5,575 nt of DNA from Gammaproteobacteria bacterium (GTDB lineage Bacteria > Pseudomonadota > Gammaproteobacteria > Thiohalospirales > Thiohalospiraceae), in NCBI GenBank assembly GCA_014762485.1, contig JABURU010000041.1, positions 1 to 5,575 on the forward strand. Direction: 5' to 3'. Each line of letters begins with the position of its first letter. Position 1 is the first letter of the stretch. Both the position numbers and the translations under genes were made by a program. The notes below the pieces were generated by a model that saw only the letters and a program-made list of their open reading frames with translations, ran no database searches and was not told the DNA's origin. Positions 4,263-5,575 of this stretch are shown one piece after another.

Positions 4263-4501
4263 TGGATAACTGTGAAGAGTTGATCGAGATAGCCGAACGC
4301 ATGAGCCAGGAACTGCAGGACTTTATTGACGAAGGTATAAACGGTGGCAGAGACATGAGCGGCCCCCAGGCCTTACTGGATGAGTGGAACGCGGCTTATT
4401 CCAAGTCGCAAGGCTGGCAGGCTGAGCTGGCAAACTTTGGCGATGCGCGGGATGAGAATCTGGATTTGTTTAAGGGGACTAATTATGAATCAAAGTATTG
4501 A
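4262..4501 (+). CDS. Unknown acidic protein, 79 aa
   Basis: No family recognised. The ATG at 4262 shares one base with the previous stop and has AGGGG (4251-4255) 6 nt upstream. The protein is strongly acidic: clusters of Glu and Asp in 4-24 (CEELIEIAERMSQELQDFIDE outline) and near the C-terminus (GDARDENLDLF, 60-70). Small acidic phage proteins often bind host proteins or imitate DNA, but no specific match is claimed. The last 17 bases overlap the start of thyX, so thyX translation is coupled to this gene. Confidence 0.6.
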   Translation: MDNCEELIEIAERMSQELQDFIDEGINGGRDMSGPQALLDEWNAAYSKSQGWQAELANFGDARDENLDLFKGTNYESKY

Positions 4502-5177
4502 TGTTTTGGATCACGGCTCTGTCCGTCTGGTTGATCACATGGGTGATGATCTCTCAATAGTGCGTAGCGCTCGTGTTTCTTATAACGCAGAGTGGCGCTC
4601 TGGAGAAGATGCGGGCAAGGACGAAAAACTAATTGATTACTTGCTATCAAATCATCACACCAGTCCGTTCGAGGCGGTCACGTTCACCTTTGACGTAAAG
4701 GCACCGATCTTTGTATTCCGCCAGTGGCACAGACACCGTACTTGGTCTTATAACGAAGTGAGCGCCCGGTATTCTGAATTACCGGAAGAGTTTTATATCC
4801 CGAAACCTGAGCACATTGGTGTGCAATCTACAGATAACAAGCAGATGCGTGAGTTTGTTAGACAATCACACGATAGTGTTGATGCGCTGATCGAGGCGAT
4901 GACCGACCACAATAAAAAGGCCTTCGAGCTGTATCGTGATTTACTGGATAACGCGGTACCTCGAGAGCTTGCACGCTCAGTTCTACCTGTAGCCACGTAT
5001 TCCCATATGTTTGCCTCGGTAGACCTGCATAACCTGTTTCACTTCCTACGCCTTCGACTGCATGAGCACGCACAGTATGAGATCCGTGTGTACGCCGAGG
5101 CCATGCTGCAGTTGATAGAACCGATCGTTCCTGTCTCTGTGGCTGCGTTCAGAAAGCATATGTTAGGTGACCAGTAA
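4485..5177 (+). CDS. thyX: Flavin-dependent thymidylate synthase ThyX, 230 aa
   Basis: Makes dTMP from dUMP using methylene-tetrahydrofolate as the carbon donor and reduced FAD/NADPH as reductant; unrelated in fold to ThyA and active as a homotetramer in the cytoplasm. The family signature RHRxxSxNExSxRY is complete at residues 83-96 (RHRTWSYNEVSARY). Other conserved parts are present: the SARVSYN segment (28-34), HTSPFEAVTFTF (58-69), the arginine-rich ARSVLPVATYS region (163-173), and RLRLHEHAQYEIR (189-201) for dUMP binding and catalysis. Length is normal for the family. The start at 4485 has AAGGGGA (4472-4478) just upstream; an in-frame ATG at 4380 would lie inside the previous gene. In phages thyX supports DNA synthesis when the host's dTMP supply is limiting. 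The enzyme looks intact. Confidence 0.95.
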   Translation: MNQSIDVLDHGSVRLVDHMGDDLSIVRSARVSYNAEWRSGEDAGKDEKLIDYLLSNHHTSPFEAVTFTFDVKAPIFVFRQWHRHRTWSYNEVSARYSELPEEFYIPKPEHIGVQSTDNKQMREFVRQSHDSVDALIEAMTDHNKKAFELYRDLLDNAVPRELARSVLPVATYSHMFASVDLHNLFHFLRLRLHEHAQYEIRVYAEAMLQLIEPIVPVSVAAFRKHMLGDQ

Positions 5178-5178
5178 C

Positions 5179-5575
5179 ATGACCTCTTTAGCCTTCTGGC
5201 GCTGGCCTCTGTTTTTCTTTGGCGTATTGCTGGCCCTGGTCTCTGCCCTGGCAGCCGGGTTGTTCTGGAGTTCGGTACCGGCCAGCGTGGCCGGTCAGTT
5301 CATGGCGTGGATCACCTCCATATCCCTGGAGGGCACGAAATACTTTTTCCCGGCCATTACTCTGGTGCTCTGGCGTGCCAAACGTACCGCGGTGGCCGCT
5401 CTGTTTGGTGCTCTCTCTGTGGCTCTGTTGCTGGTGTCGGTAGCGGGCACCATGGGCTTTCTTGAGAACGCGGCCGGGGAGTCTCTGCAGTCTGCAGAGG
5501 TCACCAGCCTGGTGCTGGAGCAACGCAAAAAGCAGCTGGCCAGTATTGACCAGCAAACCGAAACCGGTAACCAAC
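5179..5575 (+). CDS. Membrane protein with C-terminal charged helix, N-terminal 132 residues (3' end outside window)
   Basis: The ATG at 5179 lies one base after the thyX stop, with AGGTGA (5165-5170) 8 nt before it, and the frame is open to the window end. Hydrophobic segments at about residues 8-31 and 72-93 are clear membrane helices, with a weaker one near 55-66 (YFFPAITLVLW). Positive residues (RAKR, 66-69) lie between the second and third. After residue 95 the protein becomes polar and helical (ESLQSAEVTSLVLEQRKKQL, 101-120), possibly the start of a coiled coil. Codon use is more GC-rich than in the preceding genes. No family is recognised; the opposite-strand frames over it are shadows. 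Confidence 0.75.
   Translation, partial: MTSLAFWRWPLFFFGVLLALVSALAAGLFWSSVPASVAGQFMAWITSISLEGTKYFFPAITLVLWRAKRTAVAALFGALSVALLLVSVAGTMGFLENAAGESLQSAEVTSLVLEQRKKQLASIDQQTETGNQ

Noticed and set aside
5188..5574. Long minus-strand open frame opposite the last membrane protein
   Set aside because: It has low-complexity Gln/Arg-rich content typical of an antisense shadow, and the plus frame has a start, SD, membrane helices and operon position.
1..5575. CRISPR array, tRNA, rRNA or insertion sequence
   Set aside because: No spaced repeat array, cloverleaf, rRNA-like segment or transposase with terminal repeats was seen on either strand.

Overview
The window looks like the immunity and early region of a temperate phage, integrated prophage or related integrative element of a gammaproteobacterium. 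The evidence is a leftward CI-type repressor facing a rightward operon that begins with a small ribbon-helix-helix (Arc/CopG-type) regulator and a CII-type regulator, a tyrosine recombinase inside the operon, and a chain of small overlapping genes with strong Shine-Dalgarno (SD) sites. The host genus cannot be named from this sequence. Base composition is mixed: the last gene and most of the repressor are GC-rich, while the control region and the recombinase are AT-richer, as in mosaic phage genomes.

Layout. 1-598 (minus): CI-like repressor, its 3' end outside the window. 599-683: divergent control region, with a rightward promoter whose 17-bp spacer is filled by an inverted-repeat operator, followed by three GAAACA repeats at exact 10-bp spacing. 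684-854: 56-aa ribbon-helix-helix regulator. 855-1022: structured non-coding leader with several hairpins, a segment able to pair with a downstream site in the same transcript, and a hairpin that can hide the SD of the next gene. 1023-1517: CII-family regulator. 1510-2237: three overlapping unknown genes; the middle one is a 59-aa GTG-start gene that is easy to miss. 2238-2321: terminator-like inverted repeat with an alternative fold. 2322-2948: short tyrosine recombinase made almost only of the catalytic domain. 2945-4501: six small overlapping genes (a zinc-finger-like protein, a two-helix membrane protein and four unknowns). 4485-5177: complete flavin-dependent thymidylate synthase (thyX). 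5179-5575: start of a membrane protein running off the window.

Likely logic (inference). CI represses the rightward promoter by binding inside it. If CI is lifted, the operon makes the small RHH regulator, then the structured leader, then CII and the recombinase. The leader resembles in arrangement the C4 antisense RNA of phages P1 and P7, a same-strand RNA that pairs with a downstream target and shuts off the next gene; here the apparent target is a CII-type gene rather than an antirepressor. This RNA layer is the most interesting candidate for an undescribed regulatory system. The small genes downstream, ending with thyX, look like accessory or early genes translated as one coupled unit.
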